Assembly (NCBI GenBank): GCA_965204695.1
Contig: OZ242007.1
Coordinates: 2,294,001 to 2,358,000 of the forward strand
Direction: 5' to 3'
Origin: JAHEKD01 sp965204695
GTDB taxonomy: Bacteria; Pseudomonadota; Gammaproteobacteria; Arenicellales; JAHEKD01
Length of the DNA stretch: 64,000 bases
The translations under genes were made by a program, and so were the position numbers. This document shows, piece by piece, positions 37,398 through 47,872 of the stretch (position 1 is its first letter; the number at the start of each line of letters is the position of its first letter). The notes below the pieces were generated by a model, which saw only the letters and a list, made by a program, of their open reading frames with translations, searched no databases and was not told the DNA's origin.

Positions 37398-38183
37398 ATG
37401 GATCTTAGAGAACGAGACAATATTCGAGCTATCACAACACGCCATCCCTGGGAACTAGCGCGAGAAAAAATTATTGAACAATTAATAGGCACGAGTCTTG
37501 TTCAAGGAGACGTGATTGTAGATATTGGCTGCGGCGATCTTTTTTTGCTGCAAGCACTCAATTCCAAATTCGGAAATCAGATTTATTATTATGCCGTTGA
37601 TATTGCGCTTGATGACCAAGAAGTCGAATCATTACAGGAACAAAATTCCAAAAAGAATATTTTTGTCTATAACTCAATCGAAAAAATGCAAAACGATATT
37701 TACGGGCAGGCAAAGATAATTTTGTTGCTGGATGTGATTGAACATATTGAAGATGACGTTGATTTTCTCACGGAATTAACAAAACGGCCATTCCTATCAG
37801 AGCAGACCAACATAATCATTACCGTTCCAGCCTACCAATGTCTGTTTTCACTACATGATAAATTTCTAGGTCATTATCGTCGCTATACAAATAACAGTTT
37901 GATTGAGACAATTAACAAATCAGGACTTGAAAAAATTCAAGCGGGCTATTTTTTCACGAGTTTGGTTATTGTCAGAGCATTACAATCGCTAATTGAAAAA
38001 ATTACCCATAAAAAGGAAACCGACGTGACAACAGGATTGGTTACCTGGACGCGAGGAAAAACATTAACCCATCTAATTAAGAACGTCTTATTGTTTGACT
38101 ATAGTATTTCACGTTTAGCAAAAAAGCTGAAAATAAATCTACCCGGATTATCAAATTATCTAATATGTCAAAAACGTGCATAG
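37398..38183 (+). CDS. Class I SAM-dependent methyltransferase
   Basis: 261 aa. Motif I is VIVDIGCGDLFLL, with an acidic strand-2 end (YAVDIAL) and motif IV-like LLLDVIEHIEDD, typical of UbiE/COQ5-like small-molecule methyltransferases. The C-terminal part has hydrophobic stretches that may associate with a membrane lipid. It overlaps the following glycosyltransferase by 19 bases. Substrate is unknown; a glycan or polyprenyl-linked sugar fits the neighbours. Confidence 0.82.
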   Translation: MDLRERDNIRAITTRHPWELAREKIIEQLIGTSLVQGDVIVDIGCGDLFLLQALNSKFGNQIYYYAVDIALDDQEVESLQEQNSKKNIFVYNSIEKMQNDIYGQAKIILLLDVIEHIEDDVDFLTELTKRPFLSEQTNIIITVPAYQCLFSLHDKFLGHYRRYTNNSLIETINKSGLEKIQAGYFFTSLVIVRALQSLIEKITHKKETDVTTGLVTWTRGKTLTHLIKNVLLFDYSISRLAKKLKINLPGLSNYLICQKRA

Positions 38184-38881
38184 TTATTCCTTGTTACAAT
38201 GAAGAAAACCGGTTACCGGTAGAGAAATTCCGTCACTATATTGCCTCGAATCAGGATCATTTTTTATTCGTTGATGATGGGAGTTCAGATCAAACTTTCT
38301 TCATTATCGAGCAACTAGCAAATCAATTCCCCGAGTTGGTTAACACATTCAAGCTTGGGGACAACTCAGGTAAAGCCGAAGCTGTCAGACAAGGAATTCT
38401 CAAGTCTATAACCACAGACGCATACGATTATGTCGGATTTTTTGATGCAGATTTAGCCACTCCACTCAGTGAAATAAACAATTTAAGGCTTCATCTTGTT
38501 CCTCATGAGCAGTATTGCTTCGCCATGGGCTCAAGAGTAAAACGGTTGGGTACCAACATTGAAAGAACAACACATCGACATATATTAGGTAGAGCATTTG
38601 CTACAGTAGCCAGTTGGATGAACGATATTCCAGTCTATGATTCACAATGCGGTGCCAAGCTTTTTAGTAGAGATTTGGCAGAATTAATATTTTCAAAACC
38701 GCTTATTTCAAAATGGATTTTTGATATTGAGTTGATTTTACGTACCCAACAGACGATGGGAGAAAATAAAATTATAGAAGTGCCGTTACAAAAATGGAGC
38801 GAAAAAAAAGGAAGCAAGATTCGGGCATCACATGTTTTTGCAATAGCATCGGACTTAATTCGTATTTCCAGGACAAAATGA
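38165..38881 (+). CDS. GT2 family glycosyltransferase (dolichyl/polyprenyl-phosphate sugar synthase-like)
   Basis: 238 aa. IVIPCYNEENRLP, FVDDGSSDQT and GFFDADLATP (the DxD-type metal/nucleotide-binding site) identify a GT-A fold of the DPM1/DPG family; SQCGAKLF and FDIELILR are further conserved positions. No membrane anchor follows, so it is a type III DPM-like soluble form. It would transfer a sugar from a nucleotide to a lipid phosphate, the donor type used by GT-C enzymes such as the one encoded divergently. Confidence 0.88.
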   Translation: MSKTCIVIPCYNEENRLPVEKFRHYIASNQDHFLFVDDGSSDQTFFIIEQLANQFPELVNTFKLGDNSGKAEAVRQGILKSITTDAYDYVGFFDADLATPLSEINNLRLHLVPHEQYCFAMGSRVKRLGTNIERTTHRHILGRAFATVASWMNDIPVYDSQCGAKLFSRDLAELIFSKPLISKWIFDIELILRTQQTMGENKIIEVPLQKWSEKKGSKIRASHVFAIASDLIRISRTK

Positions 38882-39299
38882 AATGATTGAACTTATCTTG
38901 CCGATTTAAACATTGATAAATACGGTTAAGAAAATTCTGAATGCACTATTGGTGCTGAGATAATAGTAAGGCGAAAAAAAAGTTAATTCAACGATGACAA
39001 GGTGGTTTTTCTGGTTCGGCAAATTGTGTCAAGAAGAAATCTATTCGCATAAATTTAGCTATGTCAAATTAGGGTCATTGTAAAGCATTCATAAGTAACT
39101 AAATTTTTTGAGTGATTAATGTAACTAAAAGTCCAAATGTTTAGTATTTGGGGTATACCGCTTAGTGAATCTATTTAAACAAAACGCAAAAACATAATTT
39201 GATCAAGAGTTATAGATAAAATTTGAAATTTAATTTGAGTTGAGCATTAAATATTGTTAATCTTCCGCGTTAATTAAAATAAATGACGAGGGAGTTGTT
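38882..39299. other. Spacer before the RHS gene, probable promoter region
   Basis: AT-rich, no supported frame. The final part ends in ATGACGAGGGAGTTGTT before the RHS ATG, giving a strong ribosome site (GAGGGAG). I could not identify a convincing -35/-10 pair. Confidence 0.4.
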
Positions 39300-42200
39300 A
39301 TGAATCGCTTTGTTCGTGCTATTACTCTAACTATTCTTTTACTTTTTTTAGCGAATACCTATGCCGAGTATCCTGGTGTAACTCCGGGAAATTTTTCAGT
39401 GAGTGATTCCGGTGCAGCGAACTATTCATTGCCGATTACTGTACCGGCTGGAGTTTCAGGGATGAACCCGGAGTTAGCGGTGACTTATAATAGCCAGGGC
39501 AATAATGGCTTGATGGGCGTGGGATTTGGTTTATCAGGTATGAGTTCCTCAATTCATCGCTGTGGTTCGTCACATATCGTTGATGGAAAAGCTACGGGTG
39601 TCAAATACGATGATACAGATATGATCTGTATGAACGGACAGCGTTTGATTCGAATCAGCGGTACACACTGGCGCAACGGTACAGTGTATCGCTCAGAGAT
39701 TGATTCATTTGATAAAGTGGTGTATCGCACTGGAACGACAAGCTCAGGTGCAGCAACCGATTATTTTGAAGTCTATACACGTGATGGAGAGAAGCACATA
39801 TACAACTGGCGAGTCGGGGTATCTTCGACAGGGCTTGCCACTCGACGAAATGTAAGCAGTTGGCTGAAACATGTCGAGGAGGATCGTTCCGGAAATCGAA
39901 TTTATTATCGGTATAAACATGTAGACGGTGAACGTTATTTACCTGAGGAAATAGTTTGGGGGGCGAAGAATTTTAACGGTAACCGAAAGGTTATCTTCGA
40001 ATATTCTACAAACCGTCCAGACAAGCGTTTATCTTATTTGCGCGGTATCAAATCCGAAAGCAAACATCGTCTGAGTAAAATCAAGACTTACATTGATGAT
40101 AATCTGGTCAAGGAGTATAAGTTCTCATATCAAAAATCGCCAGTAAGTGGGCTCTCAAGATTAATTTGGGCCCAACAATGTGGCTCTAATGGAGGGTGTC
40201 TACCGCGTCATGAATTTAGTTGGAAAGATACCGATAAGGGATTTTCCGGTAGTGCTGCCTATAAATTACCGGTACGAATTTACGATTATCAGGATCAATA
40301 CGAAATCGCCTCACAATCTGGTGATTTTATTGATGTTAATAACGATGGATTGGTGGATTATGTAGTGTCGTATAAGGATTACACGACCAAGCAAGCTAAA
40401 CACGAAATTTATCGAAATACCGGATCGGGCTGGCAACGCATCAGCCAAAAGCCGCCCACCTCCTTTGTTATGCGGGATTTCACACAACGTAGAAGGAACA
40501 TACAGCGTGCTACCTATGCGGATGTTAATGGTGATGGTTATCCAGATATAGTTCATTCGTACTCTGTGTTTTGGTGGGGTGGTCATCTTGAAAAACGTAA
40601 AGAGGTTTGGATCAACAATCAAAACTGGACATGGTCTAAATCGAGTACATTTATACCACCAACCTATATGTGGGGCTATTCGGCTTGGTCGAACTCAAAC
40701 AGTAACACGAGCATAGATAGCGATATATTTACTCCGCGCGAATCGGGGACATTTAACTATACACAGATGACTAAAGCCCATCTTGCGGATATTAATGGTG
40801 ATGGATTGGTGGATTGGGTGGTTTCATATCGAAATTTCGAATTAACACATCGCTACGGTGTCTGGCTCAATAATGGTACTCGTTGGTTTCGTGCTACGAA
40901 TTATGATTTACCAGCTGGGGCTGTGTTCGATGATTACTGGGAATATAACGCGAAATCGACACCATCTATCAAAATCACACAATTGGAGGATATCAATGGT
41001 GATGGCTTATTAGATTTAGTCAGGGCGACTCGCTACAAACGCGGTGCACCGGGCGTGACGCAGTTGGATCTGCGGGACACGTGGCTAAACACCGGGTCGG
41101 GCTGGAAACACACCCCGGATTACAAATTACCGGATTACATATTGGATTACACCCGTGTCCAAGTAGATAATGGCGGTGGTCGGGATTTTACCCCACAAAC
41201 CCGAGGTAGCTTTGTGGATGTTAACGGGGATGGGTTGGTCGACTGGGTACGTTCTTATAAAGACGGCCTCAACAACACGATTTATAAGTACACTTGGTTG
41301 AACAATGGTAAGGGTTGGACGGCAAACAGAAACTATGATTTGCGTGGGGCGGTGATGAATGACTATTCATCGGGTAGCGGCAATCACAAAGGTCACCCAT
41401 CTGGAACCTTTTTTGATATTAACCGAGACGGTCTGGTGGACTGGATAACTGCTTATAAAAATAAGGCTGGCACAACTGTACGCAATACCTATTTGAATAC
41501 AGGCTCTGGCTGGGGTGCTGCCAACGCAGATTACAAATTCCCCAACATATTGATCGATAATAAATTGGGTTGGGAGCGTTCTTCAGTACGCTACGGTGGC
41601 ATTATGGATTTAAATGGCGATGGTGCTATGGATTATTTAATGTCTGCCGACAATATTTTTGGTAATCCGGTTGTTGCGACCTATATTGGCAGAGCCAAGC
41701 CCGCAGACCTTTTGCTTACAATTACCAACAGTTTAGATGCGGTCACAACCATCATTTATAAATCGATGATGGATACGAGTATGTATCAGTTTTATGACTC
41801 ATGGCATCCGAACATAAGTTATCGCCAACGTAGAATTCGTGGGCCAATGCAACTGGTGTCGCAAACTAGACAAAGTAATGGGATTGGGGGTAATTATATA
41901 CTTCAGTATTTTTACTCTAATGCAGTTAGTGATGGTAAACGGGGTTATCAGGGGTTTGCGAATCGGCGGGTGTATGATCCCCAACAGGATTTATTGACGG
42001 TAAAATGGTTTTATCAACAATTCCCGGCCTCTGGCATGACCAAACAAAAGTATGTTTACCACACCCAACACATCACCACGACGGGTTGGGCAGATAGTTC
42101 ACAGCCTAAACAAATGCTGAGCAATAACTTGTATTTTCTCAAGCATGTCGATAATTTTACACAGCAGGGCAGTGTTAGTAACATTCATCGAAAAACGCAT

Positions 42201-45200
42201 CCCAGCAGTAACTATACTTATGCGCCTCGTATAGCTCGGACATACTCGATTGAGTATGAGCTAGGCCAAACGTCCCCAATTAAGTCTGTTTGGACCTACA
42301 AAGCTTATGACGAATATAATAATCCACGTTTTGTTAGAGCGATTACCGTACCCGGCAGTGCCGCCTATAGCAGCATTGATCTGGCCAGCAATTATTATAC
42401 TCAAACCCAAACGACGTTTGAAAATCGCGTTTCAGATTGGCTGATTGGTCTGCCAAAAGAAGTTAAAGTGACCAAGCATGCGCCCGGCAAGCCGAATCAT
42501 GTCAGCTTAAAGCAAACACAGTTTAATAACCTTGGCAAACCAGAAGTGGTCGTGGTAGAACCAAATCGACCCGAGGTTAGATTGACGGCGACGTATGGCT
42601 ATGATGGATTCGGGAATAAAATCAGTAAGCTACTCCAGGGCCAAGGAATCGAAGATCGATTAACGACTACTACCTATGATGCTAAAGGTGTGCATGTAAT
42701 CGAAACAAGAAATGCGGAACAACACTTAACCACGTATACCCATGATAGTCACTGTGGTGGAATTGAGACCAAGACGGATGCCAATAACTTGACCACGACG
42801 ACCAGTTATGATCAGTTCTGTCGTATGACCCGTGTTGATTACCCGGATACAACTTGGAAAACAACTGGCTATGGATTCACACCCTTAAGGATCATCAATC
42901 GCGCCAAAGGTCAACCCGATATTACGACTTACTTTGACCTGCTTGGTCGGGAAATCAAGAAAGAAAAAGAAGGTTTTGATGGTAGATTGATTGTCACTGA
43001 GAAGAAATACAACTGGAAGAAATTACTTGTTGAAGAATCCTTGCCCTATTACCTAGGGGACACGGTTTATTGGACTAAATATTATTATGATGCGATTAAT
43101 CGTGTGTATTTAACACGAAAACCAGATAACTCGGATACACGTAAAACCTATAATGGTTTGACTATTATAACGACTAATGCTCTTAGTCAAAATCATACTG
43201 AAATCAAAAATGTAATTGGCCAGCTCAAAACAGTCATTGATGCAGACGGTAATCAATTGCATTACGATTACAATGCACTCGGTAATCTAATTGCCACAAC
43301 CGATCCAATGGGTAATCAAGTCAAGGCGGGTTATGATCACATGGGCCGTAAAATCGCTAATGATGATCCGGACATGGGGCATTGGGAATATCAATATGAT
43401 GTATTGGGTAACCTCATCTGGCAAAAGGATGCGAAAGATCAAATCATTACTACGCAATACGACAAACTCAATCGAAAAATTGAGCGATCAACGGCTGAGG
43501 GTACCAGCACTTGGGAGTATGATACAGCGGCGGATGGCATTGGCAGGCTGAATGAAACCAAGGGGCCTAATGGGTATAAACGTCGTCATACTTATGATGA
43601 TATCAGTCGTCTCAGGTATACCTATGAAACTATTGATGGTCTGCAAATGACACGCTATCAACGTTATAACACTAATGGCAAAATTGTTGAAATGCGTTAT
43701 CCTGGCAGAATGTCAACAGGCATACCAGGTCTGTTAGATCGGATTCAGTTTAGTTATAACTCACACGGTTATTTACAGAAGGTCTACAAGCGAATATGGG
43801 ATGCCAGTACCGGCACAGGAACAAATGAAGATTTATGGGTCGTTGATGCCATGGATGCCAAGGGCAATGTCACTGAGGAGCACTATGGCAATGGCGTAAG
43901 CATCAATCGTGATTACCATGAAACCCGCAATCAGTTGCTTCGAATCAATAGCTTATTGAATGCCCAAAACGAAATCATTCAGGATTTAAGCTATGACTGG
44001 GATGCGATTAGCAACTTAACTTCTCGTAGCGATGCATTGCGCAATACGACAGAGGTTTTTACTTACGATAATTTAAATCGATTAGAGAATAATTTGGCCA
44101 CTACGCCAGACCCATTGGATGGCACGACTACAATTAATATTAATACCAATTACGAGTACGATGTTTTAGGTAACGTGATTTATCGTTCTGATGTCGGCCA
44201 AATGAATTATGGTGAAAACGGCTATGGACCGCATGCCGTAACGTCTGTGGATAATATTGATAACCATCCAGAACCCACGAAAACCCGTAATCCTTATGGT
44301 GATTATGAGTATGATGCCAATGGAAATCTAACTGTTAGTGGATTGACGGTAGTAGGCTGGACATCGTTCAATAAACCCGAGCAAATGGTGAGTAATATCA
44401 ACGGTACATTTAGAGGGTTGAGCTTTACCTATGGTTCTGAATTCCAGCGTATTACCAAAACTACCATGAATGGCGGCAAGCATGTTCGTTTTTATCATGA
44501 TGGCAAGATGGAGCATATTACTGAAGGGGATGAAACTTTCTGGAAATACTACATTCCGGTGGGCAATGCCACCCTCGAGATTAAATACGAGCAAGTTGGC
44601 AGTAGTAACATCTATCAAAGCACCTATGAGGAAGTCGAAAAACAATACTTGTTTAAAGATCATTTGGGGTCAACTGATGTTATTGTAGATAATGACGGTA
44701 ATGTGATTGAGCGTTTGAGCTTTAATGCTTGGGGCAAACGCCGCAACTGGACTTGGAATGAATTTGATGAAGAAATCACAAGTTCATCCAATATCGGTTT
44801 TACCGGGCACAAAATGGACGATGAAGTGGGTTTAGTGAACATGAAAGCGCGAATATACGATCCGGTGATCGGGCGGTTTTTGAGCCCGGATTCGATTATT
44901 CCAAATACGAAAAGTCTACAATCGTATAATCGCTACAGTTATGTGCGGAATAATCCGCTTTCGTTTACAGATCCGACTGGTCATGAACGTGAAGCACCTG
45001 CTCGTATAATCTATGACTGTGGCGAATGTAGAGATGGTTCATTTAATCGAACTACAGTGAAAGTGTTTACTGGGAATGGTTACAAGAAAGTAGGGACATA
45101 CAATAATCAGCAAGTGGAGCAGATACGCAATGCTGTACGTCAAGTTACTGATCCGGGGTTGAGAACTCAAACGGTGAAGGTTACCGGGGCAGCGAGTACG

Positions 45201-45725
45201 GTAGTTAAATATTATCAAGCTGCTGATGCCCTTTATAATACTAGACCAGGGATTGGCACCAATGCCCCGCCAGGTGATGGAAATATTGCTAATCCAGGAA
45301 TAGCCCCTGATCCTGTGAATGGTGTTAGTCCAACAGATCCAGGATTTAAAGATGGGTTTGAACAAGGCCAGCAATTTCCAGGTTTACCGGCACCGACACC
45401 TCAACCTATGACTCAGCACGATTTAAATTTTTCTATAGGAGTAGACGCTGGGACACAAGATGTTTCAAATAATACGTCAGATGTGGATGCTGCACAAAAT
45501 CAGCCAGGTTATGATCCAGATAGAGATTCTAATAATGATGGCGTCATGGATGGTCCAGGAGATAACAGCCCTTCACCTTCACAGGTCGGGGGTCAAGAAG
45601 GTCCAACTGCTGATGCAGGTGGTGATCCTAATGCTGGTGATGGTAACCATGGTGGTGTAGGTGGCACTGGTGTTGGTGGTGATGGACCCGGTACTAGCGG
45701 ACCCGGTGCTGGTGGAAATCATTAA
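39300..45725 (+). CDS. Giant secreted SpvB/FG-GAP/RHS-repeat protein
   Basis: 2141 aa with signal peptide (about 1-22). An SpvB-like N-terminal domain (GVSGMNPELAVTYNSQGNNG) is followed by seven FG-GAP/VCBS calcium-type repeats (D-V/I-N-x-D-G near residues 344, 407, 497, 564, 640, 707, 770), then many RHS/YD repeats (about 1300-1800). The core terminator GRFLSPDS...NRYSYVRNNP and FTDPTGH follows (about 1858-1895). The remaining 246 residues differ: a short cysteine-containing segment (YDCGECRD), then a Pro/Gly/Asp-rich tail ending in glycine repeats. Family role: polymorphic toxin or surface/adhesin shell enclosing a C-terminal cargo. I recognise no toxin fold in this tail. Confidence 0.85.
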   Translation: MNRFVRAITLTILLLFLANTYAEYPGVTPGNFSVSDSGAANYSLPITVPAGVSGMNPELAVTYNSQGNNGLMGVGFGLSGMSSSIHRCGSSHIVDGKATGVKYDDTDMICMNGQRLIRISGTHWRNGTVYRSEIDSFDKVVYRTGTTSSGAATDYFEVYTRDGEKHIYNWRVGVSSTGLATRRNVSSWLKHVEEDRSGNRIYYRYKHVDGERYLPEEIVWGAKNFNGNRKVIFEYSTNRPDKRLSYLRGIKSESKHRLSKIKTYIDDNLVKEYKFSYQKSPVSGLSRLIWAQQCGSNGGCLPRHEFSWKDTDKGFSGSAAYKLPVRIYDYQDQYEIASQSGDFIDVNNDGLVDYVVSYKDYTTKQAKHEIYRNTGSGWQRISQKPPTSFVMRDFTQRRRNIQRATYADVNGDGYPDIVHSYSVFWWGGHLEKRKEVWINNQNWTWSKSSTFIPPTYMWGYSAWSNSNSNTSIDSDIFTPRESGTFNYTQMTKAHLADINGDGLVDWVVSYRNFELTHRYGVWLNNGTRWFRATNYDLPAGAVFDDYWEYNAKSTPSIKITQLEDINGDGLLDLVRATRYKRGAPGVTQLDLRDTWLNTGSGWKHTPDYKLPDYILDYTRVQVDNGGGRDFTPQTRGSFVDVNGDGLVDWVRSYKDGLNNTIYKYTWLNNGKGWTANRNYDLRGAVMNDYSSGSGNHKGHPSGTFFDINRDGLVDWITAYKNKAGTTVRNTYLNTGSGWGAANADYKFPNILIDNKLGWERSSVRYGGIMDLNGDGAMDYLMSADNIFGNPVVATYIGRAKPADLLLTITNSLDAVTTIIYKSMMDTSMYQFYDSWHPNISYRQRRIRGPMQLVSQTRQSNGIGGNYILQYFYSNAVSDGKRGYQGFANRRVYDPQQDLLTVKWFYQQFPASGMTKQKYVYHTQHITTTGWADSSQPKQMLSNNLYFLKHVDNFTQQGSVSNIHRKTHPSSNYTYAPRIARTYSIEYELGQTSPIKSVWTYKAYDEYNNPRFVRAITVPGSAAYSSIDLASNYYTQTQTTFENRVSDWLIGLPKEVKVTKHAPGKPNHVSLKQTQFNNLGKPEVVVVEPNRPEVRLTATYGYDGFGNKISKLLQGQGIEDRLTTTTYDAKGVHVIETRNAEQHLTTYTHDSHCGGIETKTDANNLTTTTSYDQFCRMTRVDYPDTTWKTTGYGFTPLRIINRAKGQPDITTYFDLLGREIKKEKEGFDGRLIVTEKKYNWKKLLVEESLPYYLGDTVYWTKYYYDAINRVYLTRKPDNSDTRKTYNGLTIITTNALSQNHTEIKNVIGQLKTVIDADGNQLHYDYNALGNLIATTDPMGNQVKAGYDHMGRKIANDDPDMGHWEYQYDVLGNLIWQKDAKDQIITTQYDKLNRKIERSTAEGTSTWEYDTAADGIGRLNETKGPNGYKRRHTYDDISRLRYTYETIDGLQMTRYQRYNTNGKIVEMRYPGRMSTGIPGLLDRIQFSYNSHGYLQKVYKRIWDASTGTGTNEDLWVVDAMDAKGNVTEEHYGNGVSINRDYHETRNQLLRINSLLNAQNEIIQDLSYDWDAISNLTSRSDALRNTTEVFTYDNLNRLENNLATTPDPLDGTTTININTNYEYDVLGNVIYRSDVGQMNYGENGYGPHAVTSVDNIDNHPEPTKTRNPYGDYEYDANGNLTVSGLTVVGWTSFNKPEQMVSNINGTFRGLSFTYGSEFQRITKTTMNGGKHVRFYHDGKMEHITEGDETFWKYYIPVGNATLEIKYEQVGSSNIYQSTYEEVEKQYLFKDHLGSTDVIVDNDGNVIERLSFNAWGKRRNWTWNEFDEEITSSSNIGFTGHKMDDEVGLVNMKARIYDPVIGRFLSPDSIIPNTKSLQSYNRYSYVRNNPLSFTDPTGHEREAPARIIYDCGECRDGSFNRTTVKVFTGNGYKKVGTYNNQQVEQIRNAVRQVTDPGLRTQTVKVTGAASTVVKYYQAADALYNTRPGIGTNAPPGDGNIANPGIAPDPVNGVSPTDPGFKDGFEQGQQFPGLPAPTPQPMTQHDLNFSIGVDAGTQDVSNNTSDVDAAQNQPGYDPDRDSNNDGVMDGPGDNSPSPSQVGGQEGPTADAGGDPNAGDGNHGGVGGTGVGGDGPGTSGPGAGGNH

Positions 45726-45788
45726 TAAAATTATTTTATATTTTAATTGAATGTTGTTAAACTAAATATAAGTTTAAGGTAACTTTAT

Positions 45789-46613
45789 ATGTGGAAAAAA
45801 ATATCTATTAGTCTTTTGTTTATTCTTATTTCGGCAAATGTTTTGCCGAAATCGGTAACTGAAGTATATCTTGAAGCTAAAAACTTGACGCTAACTGCTA
45901 GATCAAATCCAGAAAATTATAATCTGGCATTAGAGAAAGTAAATTATCTTATCGAGAAAAATCATTTTTTAGACGAGGCATATTTTTTTAGAACTAAAAT
46001 TAATTTATCCAAAGCCGATTACAAGCAAGCAGAAGAAGATATCAAAAAAGCGATTAAACTTAATGAAAATAATGCAAGTTATTATTCGCTATTGGGCACA
46101 ATAAAATTCTACAATGGGGAATATGACCTTGCATTGGATTCTTACAATAAAGCACTTGATCTCGATGATTTTAATACTTCTACATATATTAATAGAGGGA
46201 ACCTACATTTTCATAGAGGAGATAAAGACAAAGCGTTAAGCGATTATAGTGAGGCTTTAGAGTTGGAACCATTTAATTATGTTGCTTTAAACAATCGGGG
46301 GCGTATCTATTTTAATTCTGGAGAATATGATAAAGCATTGAGTGACTTTGAATTGTCTGAAGATAATGATCTCATCTCTCCAATTCCACATTTTTTCCAG
46401 GGCCAGATTTATGAAAAACAAGGAAATTTTGATTTGGCACTTGAAAAATATACCAAGTCCATTGAGCTGACTGAAAATCTTCCACAACAAATTAAAGACC
46501 CTTATTTAGCTAGAAGTAGAGTGTGGAAAAAATTGGGTGAAATAGAAAAATCTAAAGACGACATGAAGTATGCTAACTCAATAACTGTTAGACTGTATCC
46601 TGAGATTAACTAA
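45789..46613 (+). CDS. Exported TPR protein downstream of the RHS gene
   Basis: 274 aa. Signal peptide (WKKISISLLFILISANVLPKS), then at least five TPR units of 34 residues (for example YYSLLGTIKFYNGEYDLALDSYNKALDLD and the following NRGNLHFHRGDKDKALSDY series). It starts 63 bases after the RHS stop. The position is that of an immunity or accessory protein of a polymorphic system. Because it is exported, it may instead help assemble the RHS shell in the periplasm. Confidence 0.8.
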   Translation: MWKKISISLLFILISANVLPKSVTEVYLEAKNLTLTARSNPENYNLALEKVNYLIEKNHFLDEAYFFRTKINLSKADYKQAEEDIKKAIKLNENNASYYSLLGTIKFYNGEYDLALDSYNKALDLDDFNTSTYINRGNLHFHRGDKDKALSDYSEALELEPFNYVALNNRGRIYFNSGEYDKALSDFELSEDNDLISPIPHFFQGQIYEKQGNFDLALEKYTKSIELTENLPQQIKDPYLARSRVWKKLGEIEKSKDDMKYANSITVRLYPEIN

Positions 46614-46696
46614 TTTAACAAAATACTTTAAATTAGAATTAGTTGTTCATTCAGATATTCACAGCAAATCTTATGGAATGTAAATGACACCCCCCC

Positions 46697-46884
46697 TGCG
46701 GGAATTTTGCGTGGATAAGTCCCGCACAGTAGTGCATTCTTATGCAAATTAGCAACGGACGCCTTCGCTAAGTTATTGAAAAATAAAGAACCATAGTTAG
46801 ACCATTTAGACTCATAATCCATTGGTCGTAGGTTCAAGTTCTACCGGGCCCACCAAATATTTCCAATAAAAACAATAACTTATA
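46697..46884 (+). repeat. Right copy of the 188-bp direct repeat with tRNA-Met(CAU) 3' half
   Basis: Colinear with 13513-13700 without any insertion or deletion; most similar over 46809-46858 (one mismatch in 50). The tRNA 3' half ends CGGGCCCACCA at 46855; the T-arm has one G-U pair from the C-to-T change. The upstream 112 bases (from TGCGGGAATTTTGCG) and the downstream AATAAAAACAATAACTTATA are also shared with the left copy. With the integrase beside the left copy, the two delimit an island of about 33 kb. Confidence 0.8.
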
Positions 46885-46970
46885 AAGGTATTTTTTCCTC
46901 TAAAAATTCATGCGAGAGATTTGAGGGGATTTTTAATAATTTCGTTTGAAACTAATATTTGTAATGCTTA

Positions 46971-47831
46971 TCAAGCTTTTATATTGGCTCTAACAACATA
47001 TAAACAGCATGAAATTATTATCACTGATCCGATCCAGACGTTGGTTTCGGGGATATGGTTCCAGAAAATATATCCTAATATTACGGCCCAGATAATAGCT
47101 GTATATTCATAGGGAGCAATGATGGGCAAGGGGCATTTAGCGAGTGCAGCTGTAAGTGCGAAATGACTGGCAAGTGAAATAAGAGTCATGATGATTATCA
47201 AACTAAATGTTTCACTGGTAAATGGCTGCCATACGAATGGCAGAAAAACCAACCCAATTAGACCCATGACGAGATTAAATGTAAATACAAGTGTGGTGAC
47301 TTTTTCACTGAAGGATAAATACCTGCCGTAAACAAATAGCGATGCATAAGCGAAGCTGGATAATAGCGCAAGTATATACCCCTTAAGCTCATTAGATTGT
47401 TCTGGATTTATGGCAACATATACACCCAGAAAGCCAACTATGATTACCAACCACTGTCGAGTGCTTACTTCTTCTTTCAAAATATACTTAGATAAAATTG
47501 AGATGAAAAATGTAGAGCAAAACAATGTCACAGTCGCATTTGCCAAGGGTAAATACTTAAGCGAAGAGAAAAATAAAAAGGGGACTAAAAAACCAACACA
47601 CCCTCTGAAAAAATGTTGCTTTGGAGAGTTTGTTTTTAGAATATGTAGTTTGGACTTTAAATGAAGATAGATAATAAAAACCAAAATAATTATTAGGCTT
47701 CTGATAGTGATGATTTGTATAGGGTTTATATTCTCATCAACAATGTATTTCGCCACAGCATCCATTAACGTCATGAAGAACACACCGATTATCATTAAGG
47801 ATATGCCTTGAAGATTCTGATTAAATTTCAT
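46971..47831 (-). CDS. EamA-family (DMT) transporter, putative RiPP exporter
   Basis: 286 aa with about ten hydrophobic helices in two similar halves, the EamA duplication; the segment LKYLPLANATVTLFCSTFF and the later CPLPIIAPYEYTAIIWAVILGY are characteristic of drug/metabolite transporters. It follows the TfuA gene (41-base gap) in the same direction, so it is probably co-transcribed with the YcaO/TfuA genes and may export the mature peptide. Direct evidence for the substrate is lacking. Confidence 0.85.
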   Translation of the reverse strand: MKFNQNLQGISLMIIGVFFMTLMDAVAKYIVDENINPIQIITIRSLIIILVFIIYLHLKSKLHILKTNSPKQHFFRGCVGFLVPFLFFSSLKYLPLANATVTLFCSTFFISILSKYILKEEVSTRQWLVIIVGFLGVYVAINPEQSNELKGYILALLSSFAYASLFVYGRYLSFSEKVTTLVFTFNLVMGLIGLVFLPFVWQPFTSETFSLIIIMTLISLASHFALTAALAKCPLPIIAPYEYTAIIWAVILGYIFWNHIPETNVWIGSVIIISCCLYVVRANIKA

Positions 47832-47872
47832 TATCTAAATTGAAATATATAGACTGAAAATTAATAGATGGA

